This document shows, piece after piece, positions 19,158 to 28,392 of a stretch of 64,000 nt of DNA (position 1 is its first letter; the number at the start of each line of letters is the position of its first letter). This DNA is from Flagellimonas marinaquae (lineage in GTDB: Bacteria > Bacteroidota > Bacteroidia > Flavobacteriales > Flavobacteriaceae). The DNA lies in NCBI RefSeq assembly GCF_023716465.1, contig NZ_CP092415.1, positions 1,031,501-1,095,500 of the forward strand, written 5' to 3'. The translations under genes and the position numbers were made by a program. The notes beneath the pieces were generated by a model, which worked only from the letters and a program-made list of their open reading frames with translations, ran no database searches and was not told the origin of the DNA.

Positions 19158-21176
19158 GTGCAACAACTTAACTTTATATCCGTAAAACTCACATTGTGGG
19201 TTGTACTGGGTATTATTTTTGGTTTTTATATTGATGTAAACTCCTTTTTATTGCTCATTGCGCTATCCGTATTGCCCATTGGCCTTTTCTGGGCAAGAGC
19301 AAAGCAAAAACGCAATGGACTCCCGTTTTTTGAGGCGCTTACATTTTTAACCTCTTTTTGTTTAGGAATTTGGGTCGTTGGAATTTCAATGGGCAAGGGC
19401 ATGCCCCACCATTACTCCAAAAAGGATGTTACGAAGGAAAAAGTATGGCACCTAAAAGTAAGGGAAGTGCTCAAACCCAATACCTTTTCCCACAATTATA
19501 TCGCCCAAATCATTGCTTCGGACAACGAACAAACAACCGGCACCATACTTTTCGGTTTATCTGTAGACTCACTAACTAAGCAGTTGCAGGTTGATGATGA
19601 GTTTTTGATCCATGCCAAACCAAGGTCAATCCGACCTCCATTGAATCCCCATCAATTCGATTACAAAAGCTATCTAGAAAAGCAAGGGATCGTACATTTC
19701 ATCAAAAGCAACTATAGCTCCATTATAAAAAAAGAGAACGCTCCAAAAACCTGGGTCGGCAGAGCAGCCAACTTTAGGGAAAAAATTATATCCAAATTAA
19801 AAAAATACGACTTTGGACTAGAGGAATCGGGGGTTATCCAAGCATTGCTTTTGGGAAAACGGGACGACATTTCCGAGAACACCTACGATAATTACAAAAA
19901 CGCAGGAGCAGTTCATATCTTGGCCGTATCCGGGCTCCATGTTGGTATATTTCTCTTTTTATTGGAATTTTTGCTTTCGCCTTTGGAGCGTTTACCTAAA
20001 GGTAAGACCGTAAAACTTTTACTTATAGTTTTGTTGCTATGGTCCTATGCTTTTGTTGCAGGGCTCTCTCCTTCCATTGTCAGGGCTGTTTCCATGTTTT
20101 CTTTTGTAGCGTATGCGATGTATCTAAATCGTCCTACCAATTCCTTTAACATTATTGCGCTATCCATGTTGTTCATTCTTTTGGTCAAGCCCTTGTTTTT
20201 ATTTCAGGTAGGCTTTCAAATGAGCTATGCCGCTGTTTTCTCCATTGTTTGGATCTACCCAAAATTGCAAAAGTTTTGGTTCCCTGAAAATATCCTGGTC
20301 CGCAAAATATGGCAATTATTATCGGTAAGTGTTGCTGCCCAATTGGGTGTTTTGCCTATCAGTTTGTTTTATTTCCATCAGTTTCCGGCCTTATTTTTTG
20401 TTACCAACTTACTTGTTGTTCCTTTTCTGGGTTTGATTTTGGGCTTTGGTATCCTAGTCATCTTTTTAGCTTTGATAGACTTCTTGCCCAATATTATCGC
20501 CAAAGGTTTTGATTGGATCATCCGCTTGATGAATGCCACCGTCGGATGGGTGGCAAAACAAGAGAGTTTTATTATTAAAAACATTCCTTTCGATTCTTTT
20601 CAACTCATTTGGGGATACTTGATCATTACTGCTCTTGTGTTGTTTTTATCCAAACCCAAATGGAAAACCATGGCTGTTTTTTTCAGTGGGCTTATCATTT
20701 TTCAAGTATGGGGCATTTATAAACAGGTCGAGTTACATCAGAAGGAAACAATAACCTTGGCACATCGCTCCAGAAACACGGTTTTACTGCATCAATTAGG
20801 AGATTCACTCGTTATTATCGCTTCGGACACTTTCAATATTGGAAATATAGCGACGGACTATTCCTTAGCAGAGCGGATTCAAAAAATGAGTGCCGTTCAG
20901 CTCAAGAACAGTTATCGAATTGGCTCTAAAAGATTGTTCGTGGTGGACAGTCTCACCGTACTGCCCATTAAAGCAAGGCCAGAGTATCTTTTGTTGACTC
21001 AATCATCAAAAATTAACCTGGAACGGGTTCTGGACTCTGTACAACCCAAAAAAATTTTTATGGACGGGAGCAACTACCCAAGCTTGATAAAAAAATGGAA
21101 AGCGACTTGTGCACAAAAAGAAATCCCTTTTCACCACACGGGGGAAAAGGGATTTTATACGTTTAAGCTCAATTAA
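19158..21176 (+). CDS. comEC: ComEC/Rec2-family DNA uptake channel protein
   Basis: A 672-residue polytopic membrane protein. It has an N-terminal membrane and DUF4131 OB-fold region (about 1-200), then the Competence domain with LLGKRDDISENTYDNYKNAGAVHILAVSGLHVGIF and FQVGFQMSYAAV. The C-terminal part is short and lacks a clear metallo-beta-lactamase HxHxDH motif, as is usual in Bacteroidota homologues. The start is a GTG directly after the stop of the C40 gene. It likely transports single-stranded DNA across the inner membrane. Confidence 0.92.
   Translation: MQQLNFISVKLTLWVVLGIIFGFYIDVNSFLLLIALSVLPIGLFWARAKQKRNGLPFFEALTFLTSFCLGIWVVGISMGKGMPHHYSKKDVTKEKVWHLKVREVLKPNTFSHNYIAQIIASDNEQTTGTILFGLSVDSLTKQLQVDDEFLIHAKPRSIRPPLNPHQFDYKSYLEKQGIVHFIKSNYSSIIKKENAPKTWVGRAANFREKIISKLKKYDFGLEESGVIQALLLGKRDDISENTYDNYKNAGAVHILAVSGLHVGIFLFLLEFLLSPLERLPKGKTVKLLLIVLLLWSYAFVAGLSPSIVRAVSMFSFVAYAMYLNRPTNSFNIIALSMLFILLVKPLFLFQVGFQMSYAAVFSIVWIYPKLQKFWFPENILVRKIWQLLSVSVAAQLGVLPISLFYFHQFPALFFVTNLLVVPFLGLILGFGILVIFLALIDFLPNIIAKGFDWIIRLMNATVGWVAKQESFIIKNIPFDSFQLIWGYLIITALVLFLSKPKWKTMAVFFSGLIIFQVWGIYKQVELHQKETITLAHRSRNTVLLHQLGDSLVIIASDTFNIGNIATDYSLAERIQKMSAVQLKNSYRIGSKRLFVVDSLTVLPIKARPEYLLLTQSSKINLERVLDSVQPKKIFMDGSNYPSLIKKWKATCAQKEIPFHHTGEKGFYTFKLN
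21121..21156 (+). terminator. Candidate terminator embedded in the 3' end of comEC
   Basis: A perfect 12-bp inverted repeat (21121-21132 with 21144-21155) with an 11-nt loop lies within the last codons of comEC and ends in a short T run. The stop codon is 20 bp downstream and the convergent transporter gene begins 2 bp after that, leaving no other room for a terminator. Confidence 0.5.
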
Positions 21177-21177
21177 A

Positions 21178-22713
21178 TTAATGCACGTTGCCCATCAACT
21201 TTTTGATCAATGGTGAAGCCACTATAACCAGAATTCCCGCTCCAATTGCATATTGGGCTATGAGCATAAATCCATCGGTATAAACACTTAATGTACTAAA
21301 ACCACTAATATCGGAATCGGTGCTCTCTATCGCCATTTGTTTACCGATAAACCCTACTACCTGAAATGCAAATGCAGACGACAGGAACCAAACCCCCATC
21401 ATAAAGGCCACTATCCTTTTTGGTGAAAGGTCCGTAATTTTTGAAAGTCCAACGGGCGACATGAACAATTCACCTACCGAAATCAAGAAATACATTAGCA
21501 ATAAATAGGTAAAGGGGACAAATCCGTTGTCGTTTGCACTGGCACCACTAATGGCCAATACATAAAAACTGACCCCTGCGAACAAAAGTCCCATACCAAA
21601 CTTATAGGGCGTTCTTGGGTTAAGTTTCTTTTTGGACAACCATTGCCACATTAAAGAAATCGGAATGGCCAAAATTATGATCCACATGGAATTTAAGGAA
21701 TTGGTCTGTGAAGCGGTCATAATCCCCTCCAAATCCACATTTCTAGCGGCAAAAAGTGTGATCACACTTCCGGAAAGTTCATGAAAACCCCAAAAGATGG
21801 TCATAAAGAAGGTTATTAGCACTGCTACAAATAGCTTTTTACGCTCTTCCAATGTGGCTTTGTACATAATGTAGCCCAAGTATACCAATATGGAGAACCC
21901 AATTAGTTTAAATATCACATTTACGATATTCTGGTCTCCAAAAAAAGAACCTTCTACTCCCAATGCTTTGTAAGAGGACAACAAATAAGCAATTACGGGA
22001 ACCGAGGCAAAAGCCAAAACTGGAACCATTATGCCTTGTTTTAGGCCCATAACCTTTTTCTCTATATTTCCATTCTCTGGAGGGAGTCCTTTATCGCCAA
22101 AAACACCTTTTTTGATTCCGCTCCAAAAAACGATCAATCCGGTAAGCATCCCTATTCCTGCCAATCCAAATCCATAGTGCCACCCATATTTGGCCGCCAA
22201 ATATCCACAAAGCAATGGCGCCACCCATCCACCTATATTGATCCCCATGTAAAAAATGGTGAAGCCCGAATCTTTCTTAGGGTCTCCATCCTTATATAAA
22301 GAACCTACAAATGTTGATATATTCGGTTTAAAAAAGCCATTCCCTGCAATAATCAAGGAAAGGGCCATAAAAAAGGCGACATCGTTCTCAATGGCAAGCA
22401 CAAAATGCCCTAGGGACATTAAAATGCCTCCAAGAAATATGGATCGGCGCATTCCAAGAATACTATCGGAAATACGACCACCAATTACCGTGGATGCGTA
22501 CACTAATGATCCATAGGAGGAATATACTGCTGCGGTAGCGTAATCCCGTTCCATTAAGGCGGCGAAAATTACATCTACCATGTAGAGTGTAAGCAAGGCG
22601 CGCATTCCATAAAAACTGAAACGCTCCCACAACTCTGCAAAAAAGAGATAGAACAATCCCTGTGGATGCCCAAAAACTTGTTTCTCGTTCACTGGCTTAA
22701 CTACTTCTGACAT
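21178..22713 (-). CDS. POT-family proton-coupled peptide transporter
   Basis: A 511-residue major facilitator with about 12-14 helices. POT/PTR signatures are visible: ELWERFSFYGMRALL (the ExxERFxYY-type proton-coupling motif), GGRISDSILGMRRSIFLGG, GNGFFKPNISTFVGSLY and FTIFYMGINIGGWVAPLLCG. It imports di- and tripeptides. It lies 22 bp downstream of a DPP-IV-type peptidase gene on the same strand, so extracytoplasmic peptide release and uptake seem linked. Confidence 0.95.
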   Translation of the reverse strand: MSEVVKPVNEKQVFGHPQGLFYLFFAELWERFSFYGMRALLTLYMVDVIFAALMERDYATAAVYSSYGSLVYASTVIGGRISDSILGMRRSIFLGGILMSLGHFVLAIENDVAFFMALSLIIAGNGFFKPNISTFVGSLYKDGDPKKDSGFTIFYMGINIGGWVAPLLCGYLAAKYGWHYGFGLAGIGMLTGLIVFWSGIKKGVFGDKGLPPENGNIEKKVMGLKQGIMVPVLAFASVPVIAYLLSSYKALGVEGSFFGDQNIVNVIFKLIGFSILVYLGYIMYKATLEERKKLFVAVLITFFMTIFWGFHELSGSVITLFAARNVDLEGIMTASQTNSLNSMWIIILAIPISLMWQWLSKKKLNPRTPYKFGMGLLFAGVSFYVLAISGASANDNGFVPFTYLLLMYFLISVGELFMSPVGLSKITDLSPKRIVAFMMGVWFLSSAFAFQVVGFIGKQMAIESTDSDISGFSTLSVYTDGFMLIAQYAIGAGILVIVASPLIKKLMGNVH

Positions 22714-22735
22714 ATTGGTTTGGTATTGGTTTTAT

Positions 22736-24895
22736 TTAAAGATTTTCTTTAACAAAATTGGTCATTTTGGTATATAGGTGCAATCTGGTATATCCTCCAT
22801 AAATACCATGGTTCTTATCTGGGTAAATAGCCCAATCGAATTGTTTATTGGCCTGTACCAATGCCTCTATCATACGCATAGTGTTCTGCACATGTACGTT
22901 ATCGTCTCCAGATCCGTGAACCAACAAATACTTGCCTTTCAACAATTCAGGGTAGTTAAAAGGAGAGTTATCGTCATACCCCGTTGGGTTTTCCTGGGGA
23001 GTCTGCATGTATCGTTCTGTATAAATGGTATCGTAAAAACGCCAAGAGGTTACTGGCGCCACAGCAATGGCCATTTCAAAGGTGTCGTTACCTTTCAGCA
23101 AGGCATTGGTGGACATAAATCCTCCATAGCTCCAGCCCCAAATACCGGTTCTGTCCGCATCAATACAAGACCGCTCGCTCAATTTTTGAGCCGCTGCAAT
23201 TTGATCTTCAACTTCGAATTTGCCCAATTCTTTTTGGGTCACCTTTTTAAAATCGCGCCCTTTTAAACCTGTTCCCCTACCATCTACACAGGCTACGATA
23301 TATCCTAGAGATGCCAAGTGCTGGTGCCAATAATCGTTGCTGCCCATCCATTGGTTGGCCACTTGCTGCGAACCTGGGCCACTGTATTGGAACATGAACA
23401 ATGGATATTTTTTATTGGGATCGAAATCTGCCGGTTTGATCATGTACATATTAAGATCGTTCCCATTTATATTGATGGTGGAAAATTCCTTAGGTGAAAT
23501 CTCATAGCCTTCCAGTTTGTTCTGCAAAGCTGAATTATCCTTGATTGCTTTTACCAGTTTCCCATTGGATGCGTTGTGCAAGGTAAACCTATAAGGAGTT
23601 GTTGCACTGGAATATGTATTTATATAATAGGTATAATCGCTACTGAAGGCTGCTGAATTTGTTCCCTCTTCCACGGATAATTCTTTTTTGCGCTTCCCAT
23701 TGGTCGAAATACTGTAAACGCCCCTATTGATGGAGCCGTTTTCCACGGACTGATAAAAAATACGATCGTTATCCTCATCGTAGCCATAGTACCTTGTTAC
23801 TTCCCAAGGACCTTGCGTAATCTGATTTTTCAACTTTCCGTTTCTTCCGTACAGGTACAAATGGTTATAGCCATCGGTTTCGCTTGTCCAGATAAAACTG
23901 TCATCGTCCAAAAAAGTAAGGTCATCATCAATGTCCACATAGGCAGCATCGGTTTCCTCCAATAAAACAGAGAATGAATTATCCTTTGCATTTACGGCAT
24001 ACATTTTTAGGTCGTTTTGATGCCTGTTCAATGTTTGAACGCTCAAATGATCTGGGTGGTTCATCCATTTGATTCTTGGGATATAATATGGATCGTTCAA
24101 ATTAACGTTCGATATTTTCCCAGAAACCACATCGTACATGTGCAATGACACGATAGAGTTTTTCTCTCCTGCCTTTGGATATTTAAATTCATGCTGAGAA
24201 GGGTACAGGTCCTTACCGTAAACATCCATGGAAAAATGGGGAACCTCGGTTTCATCAAATCTTAAAAATGCGATTTTAGTTCCGTTGCTGTTCCACTCAA
24301 AAGCACGGACAAATGCAAATTCTTCTTCGTACACCCAATCCGTCACCCCATTTATGATGGTTCCTTTACTTCCATCAGAAGTAACCTGTTTAGTAGTCCG
24401 ATCGGCCAAATCCATCACATATAAATTATTGTCCAGGACATAGGCCACTTTACTACCGTCCGGCGAAAGTGTAGGTTCTTGAATTTTGGTCTCGGAAATC
24501 TTTACCAGATTTTTGGTGGCAATATCGTACACATAGTAAATTCCGAGCCGGGAACGCCTAAAAATGGGTTCCACTTCTGTGGCCAAAAGCACTTGTGATT
24601 CATCGTCACTGAAAGAATATGATGAAAAATAGGGAACAGCATCGGATGATGCCACTATTGTTTCCACTTTTTCCAATGTCTTGTAGTCGTACTTATCCAA
24701 ACTACTGGCGCGCGGAGAGCGGGTTGTGTTTAATATGGTATATTGAGTACCGTTGTTCATGGATCGTAAAACATCCATGTATTCTGTCCTGAATTCCCCG
24801 CCCCAAATTTCTTCAAGGGTTATTTTTTTCTTTTGTGCAGTAGAAAATGTAAATGCTCCCAAAAGGAATAGGAATAGAAAATATTTTTTGTTCAT
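22736..24895 (-). CDS. S9-family dipeptidyl peptidase IV-type serine peptidase
   Basis: A 719-residue secreted enzyme (signal MNKKYFLFLFLLGAFTFSTAQ) with an N-terminal beta-propeller DPPIV_N domain (about 80-440, including the DWVYEEEF double-Glu motif that binds the substrate N-terminus) and a C-terminal alpha/beta hydrolase domain. The catalytic triad is in GWSYGGFMS (Ser), GSGDDNVH (Asp) and DKNHGIYGG (His). It removes N-terminal dipeptides, typically X-Pro. It is probably co-transcribed with the POT peptide transporter. Confidence 0.96.
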   Translation of the reverse strand: MNKKYFLFLFLLGAFTFSTAQKKKITLEEIWGGEFRTEYMDVLRSMNNGTQYTILNTTRSPRASSLDKYDYKTLEKVETIVASSDAVPYFSSYSFSDDESQVLLATEVEPIFRRSRLGIYYVYDIATKNLVKISETKIQEPTLSPDGSKVAYVLDNNLYVMDLADRTTKQVTSDGSKGTIINGVTDWVYEEEFAFVRAFEWNSNGTKIAFLRFDETEVPHFSMDVYGKDLYPSQHEFKYPKAGEKNSIVSLHMYDVVSGKISNVNLNDPYYIPRIKWMNHPDHLSVQTLNRHQNDLKMYAVNAKDNSFSVLLEETDAAYVDIDDDLTFLDDDSFIWTSETDGYNHLYLYGRNGKLKNQITQGPWEVTRYYGYDEDNDRIFYQSVENGSINRGVYSISTNGKRKKELSVEEGTNSAAFSSDYTYYINTYSSATTPYRFTLHNASNGKLVKAIKDNSALQNKLEGYEISPKEFSTININGNDLNMYMIKPADFDPNKKYPLFMFQYSGPGSQQVANQWMGSNDYWHQHLASLGYIVACVDGRGTGLKGRDFKKVTQKELGKFEVEDQIAAAQKLSERSCIDADRTGIWGWSYGGFMSTNALLKGNDTFEMAIAVAPVTSWRFYDTIYTERYMQTPQENPTGYDDNSPFNYPELLKGKYLLVHGSGDDNVHVQNTMRMIEALVQANKQFDWAIYPDKNHGIYGGYTRLHLYTKMTNFVKENL

Positions 24896-25072
24896 GAAGT
24901 GAAAAAAATTGATTAAAAACTCCCAAGTTTACTAATATTTATCGGAAAAATAAACTTTGCTGTTGCGTTTGCAACAATTTTAACCTTTGCCGATGCGCTT
25001 CGGTTCCAAAATTTAGATGCGGCTCCTCCAAACGGTCAATATGCGTATCTTTGAACTCTTTAACCCTGCTTT

Positions 25073-26389
25073 ATGAAAACGCCCGTTGAAGGATTTTCCA
25101 AACTATCCAAAACCCAAAAAATTGATTGGATAGCCACCAATTGCACTCAGGACCCAAAAGCTGCCAAACAACTCTTGGAGCAGTACTGGAACACCGATCC
25201 AAGAGTACAAAAACTGCACGATGAATTTATAGAGAATACCATTTCCAATTATTATTTGCCGTTTGCCATAGCCCCAAACTTTAAGATAAATGGAGAGTTC
25301 CTGGCCATTCCCATGGCCATAGAAGAAAGTTCGGTCGTAGCCGCTGCAAGCAAGGCTGCCAAATTTTGGATGGATCGTGGCGGTTTTAAAGCAGAGATTA
25401 TTGGCACCGAAAAAGTAGGTCAGGTCCATTTTATATTTAAGGGCGAAAAAAGAAGACTCAAAGAATTTTTTATTGCTGCAAAACCTGAACTTTTAAAAAG
25501 TGTTGCTTCCATTACCCAAAATATGGAAAAGCGCGGTGGAGGCATCAACGATATTGAATTACGTGACCTAAGCGATAAAATTCAAGGGTACTATCAGCTC
25601 CATTGTACATTTGAGACTTTGGATGCCATGGGTGCAAACTTCATCAACTCCTGTTTGGAACAATTTGCCAAAACACTCAAGGAATTGGCCCTTTCTTTTG
25701 ATGAATTTTCGAACCACGAAAAAAACATTGAAGTAATAATGGGCATTTTATCCAATTACGTTCCCAATTGTTTGGTAAGGGCAGAGGTAAGTTGTCCGGT
25801 TCCAGAACTGGACAATTCGGACATGGACGCCGAAGAGTTTGCGCAAAAATTTGTTCAAGCGGTAAATATCGCGAAAGTGGAGCCCTACCGGGCCGTGACT
25901 CATAACAAAGGGATCATGAACGGGATTGATGCCGTGGTGCTCGCTACAGGAAACGATTTTAGGGCAGTGGAAGCAGGCGTACATGCCTATGCTGCAAAAG
26001 ATGGGCAATACTCTAGCCTCACCCATGCCAAAATTGAAGATGGGATTTTTAAGTTCTGGATAGAAGTACCCTTGGCCCTTGGCACAGTAGGCGGCTTGAC
26101 CTCTTTGCATCCTTTGGTGAAGCTTGCCTTGGAAATACTTCAAAAACCAACAGCCAAGAAATTGATGCAAATTGTTGCGGTAGCAGGATTGGCACAGAAT
26201 TTTGCCGCGGTTCGCAGCTTGGTCACTACAGGTATTCAAAAGGGACATATGAAAATGCACTTATTGAACATGTTGAACCAATTAGGTGCAACGGAAGCGG
26301 AAAAACTACAATTGGTCGCTTATTTTAAAGAGCGGACCGTTACCAATGCCGCGGTCAAAGAGGCTTTTGAAAATATTAAAGCTGAGTAA
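25073..26389 (+). CDS. mvaA: Hydroxymethylglutaryl-CoA reductase, class II
   Basis: A 438-residue HMG-CoA reductase of the bacterial class II type, which supplies or degrades mevalonate. Motifs are ENTISNYYLPFAIAP (ENVIG-type), the catalytic Glu in AIEESSVVAAASKAA, Lys/Asp in HNKGIMNGIDAVVLATGND, and His in the GHMKMH tail. A -7-like TATCTTTG at 25046-25053 lies before the start. Its stop overlaps the GHMP kinase start (TAATG), which supports a biosynthetic mevalonate role for isoprenoids such as carotenoids and quinones. Confidence 0.95.
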   Translation: MKTPVEGFSKLSKTQKIDWIATNCTQDPKAAKQLLEQYWNTDPRVQKLHDEFIENTISNYYLPFAIAPNFKINGEFLAIPMAIEESSVVAAASKAAKFWMDRGGFKAEIIGTEKVGQVHFIFKGEKRRLKEFFIAAKPELLKSVASITQNMEKRGGGINDIELRDLSDKIQGYYQLHCTFETLDAMGANFINSCLEQFAKTLKELALSFDEFSNHEKNIEVIMGILSNYVPNCLVRAEVSCPVPELDNSDMDAEEFAQKFVQAVNIAKVEPYRAVTHNKGIMNGIDAVVLATGNDFRAVEAGVHAYAAKDGQYSSLTHAKIEDGIFKFWIEVPLALGTVGGLTSLHPLVKLALEILQKPTAKKLMQIVAVAGLAQNFAAVRSLVTTGIQKGHMKMHLLNMLNQLGATEAEKLQLVAYFKERTVTNAAVKEAFENIKAE

Positions 26390-27297
26390 TGGAAAAGGAG
26401 TTTTACAGTAATGGAAAGTTATTGCTCTCGGGCGAGTATGCCATTTTGGATGGAGCATTGGGACTGGCCATTCCCACCAGTTATGGGCAATCGTTGCAGG
26501 TAACTCCGAACACCAGTGGTTTTTTGGATTGGACCAGCTTGGACTTGAACAAGAATGTTTGGTTCTCGGCCCAACTCGACCTTACCAATTTAAATGTAGT
26601 TGCCACATCGGACAAATCCATGGCCAATACGTTAAAAACCCTATTGTTGGAGGCCAATGCACAAAATCCGTTGTTGTTAACAGACAGTGAGGGTTTTAAA
26701 ATTGAAACACACCTTACTTTTCCAAGGAACTGGGGGCTTGGAACCTCGTCTACCCTGATAAACAATTTGGCACAATGGGCGCGGGTAGATGCCTACCAAC
26801 TATTATGGAACGCATTTGGCGGCAGTGGTTACGATATTGCCTGTGCACAAACCAATTCACCCTTGGTGTACCAATTAAAAAACAATAAACCCAAGGTAGA
26901 AAGCATCGCCTTTGACCCGTATTTTAAAGAATCCCTATATTTTGTACATCTAAATCAAAAGCAAAGCAGCAAAAAGGCAATTGCCAATTATAGGGAGCAA
27001 CAGTTCGACACTTCCGAGCTGGTTAAAAAGATAACCGACCTCACCCGAGCTATGATAGGAGCAACAACCTTGTCGGATTTTGAGTTGTCTATGGATAGGC
27101 ACGAAACCGTACTTTCAGCAATATTGAAGATGACTCCTGTAAAAGAGCGTCTTTTCCCTGATTATTACGGAACAATAAAAAGTCTAGGCGCCTGGGGCGG
27201 TGATTTTATCTTGGCTACTGGTGACGAAAAATCCATTTCCTATTTTAAATCGAAGGGGTACAACACTGTGATCCCATATTCCAAAATGGTCCTTTAA
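26389..27297 (+). CDS. GYDIA-family GHMP kinase (mevalonate-pathway-like)
   Basis: A 302-residue GHMP-fold small-molecule kinase. Visible motifs are the N-terminal GKLLLSGEYAILDGALGLAIP, the ATP-binding loop NWGLGTSSTLINNLA, GGSGYDIACA, which gives this Bacteroidota family its name, and the C-terminal SLGAWGGDFIL. It is translationally coupled to HMG-CoA reductase, so mevalonate or phosphomevalonate is the likely substrate. The exact step is not provable from sequence. Confidence 0.88.
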   Translation: MEKEFYSNGKLLLSGEYAILDGALGLAIPTSYGQSLQVTPNTSGFLDWTSLDLNKNVWFSAQLDLTNLNVVATSDKSMANTLKTLLLEANAQNPLLLTDSEGFKIETHLTFPRNWGLGTSSTLINNLAQWARVDAYQLLWNAFGGSGYDIACAQTNSPLVYQLKNNKPKVESIAFDPYFKESLYFVHLNQKQSSKKAIANYREQQFDTSELVKKITDLTRAMIGATTLSDFELSMDRHETVLSAILKMTPVKERLFPDYYGTIKSLGAWGGDFILATGDEKSISYFKSKGYNTVIPYSKMVL

Positions 27298-27454
27298 ACC
27301 ACTTTTTATAATTATTCCCTGAATTCATTTACCCCATTCGTAAACTCAAATTATGTATTCGTCAATTAAATGAGTCATAAATATTATTTTTCATAAATTT
27401 ACTAGCGAAGAATGTAGCTAATTCATAAGAATTTTCCGAAAACACATAGACATT

Positions 27455-28147
27455 ATGTCATTTTTTTGGAGGTATTTATTAATATTTTTTATTGTTTTTG
27501 GGTTTATTGTGACGATTTTTTTTGCTTCAAAAAAGGGAGCGAATATACCTAAGAACAAATTTTTTCTATTACTCTTTCTATTTGTTTACAATGCTATACT
27601 TATTTTATATAGTCTAATTCAGTTGGAAAGTGGGTCACAAGTACTTATAGTGTATGCCCTTTTTGTTACCTTTTTACTCAAGAGCCTACTTATTTACCTG
27701 TACCTTAAGTATCCTAATAGATTTTACGAACAAGCTTCCCCTGTTTTTACGATAACCGATGAAAATATCAAATATGAAAAGACAGGGCTTTCCGAAACAT
27801 TTTCTCAAGAATTAAAAGAGAAGCTGGAAAGTGTCATGATCGATCAAAAACTCTACTTAAACCATGGATTAAGATTGGGGGATTTGGCCGAATTGTTAAA
27901 CATTTCCAGGCATCACGCCTCACAAGTAATCAATGAAAACTTCAAACAGAGTTTTTACGAATTTGTAAACACTTACAGAATAGAGGAAGCCAAACGTCTA
28001 TTATGTGCTCATTCAAAAAATCCATCAATCTGCGTTTCGGACATTGCCTATCAATGTGGCTTTAACAATCGGGTTTCTTTTTACAAAGCTTTTAAAAAGG
28101 TTACCAAGCTTACTCCAAAGGAGTATATACAGGAACATCAGGACTAA
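27455..28147 (+). CDS. Membrane-anchored AraC-family transcriptional regulator
   Basis: A 230-residue protein with three hydrophobic helices in the first 85 residues and a C-terminal AraC/XylS domain (about 125-228). Both helix-turn-helices are visible: LGDLAELLNISRHHASQVINENF and SDIAYQCGFNNRVSFYKAFKKVTKLTPKEYI. It lies upstream of the SusC/SusD pair on the same strand, so it may control that locus. The signal it senses is unknown. Confidence 0.9.
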   Translation: MSFFWRYLLIFFIVFGFIVTIFFASKKGANIPKNKFFLLLFLFVYNAILILYSLIQLESGSQVLIVYALFVTFLLKSLLIYLYLKYPNRFYEQASPVFTITDENIKYEKTGLSETFSQELKEKLESVMIDQKLYLNHGLRLGDLAELLNISRHHASQVINENFKQSFYEFVNTYRIEEAKRLLCAHSKNPSICVSDIAYQCGFNNRVSFYKAFKKVTKLTPKEYIQEHQD

Positions 28148-28392
28148 AAAACACCTATTTGTTAATGTTAATTTTCTTCGGCAAATGCGTAAAGGTTAAT
28201 AAGCGCTTACACAAAAAAATAGTTCTTTCCCTTTTTTTACTCCGCAATCTACCAAAGTAGGAGCCCTAAATCCATTCTTCTTGAAATCATTGTTTTTTAA
28301 TCTGTAAGGAGAATTATTTGAATTAGCCGCAAAAAAAAGATTTATCTCCTACTTTGCCCGATTGCACTAACTAACTTTTAATCTAAAAATTT

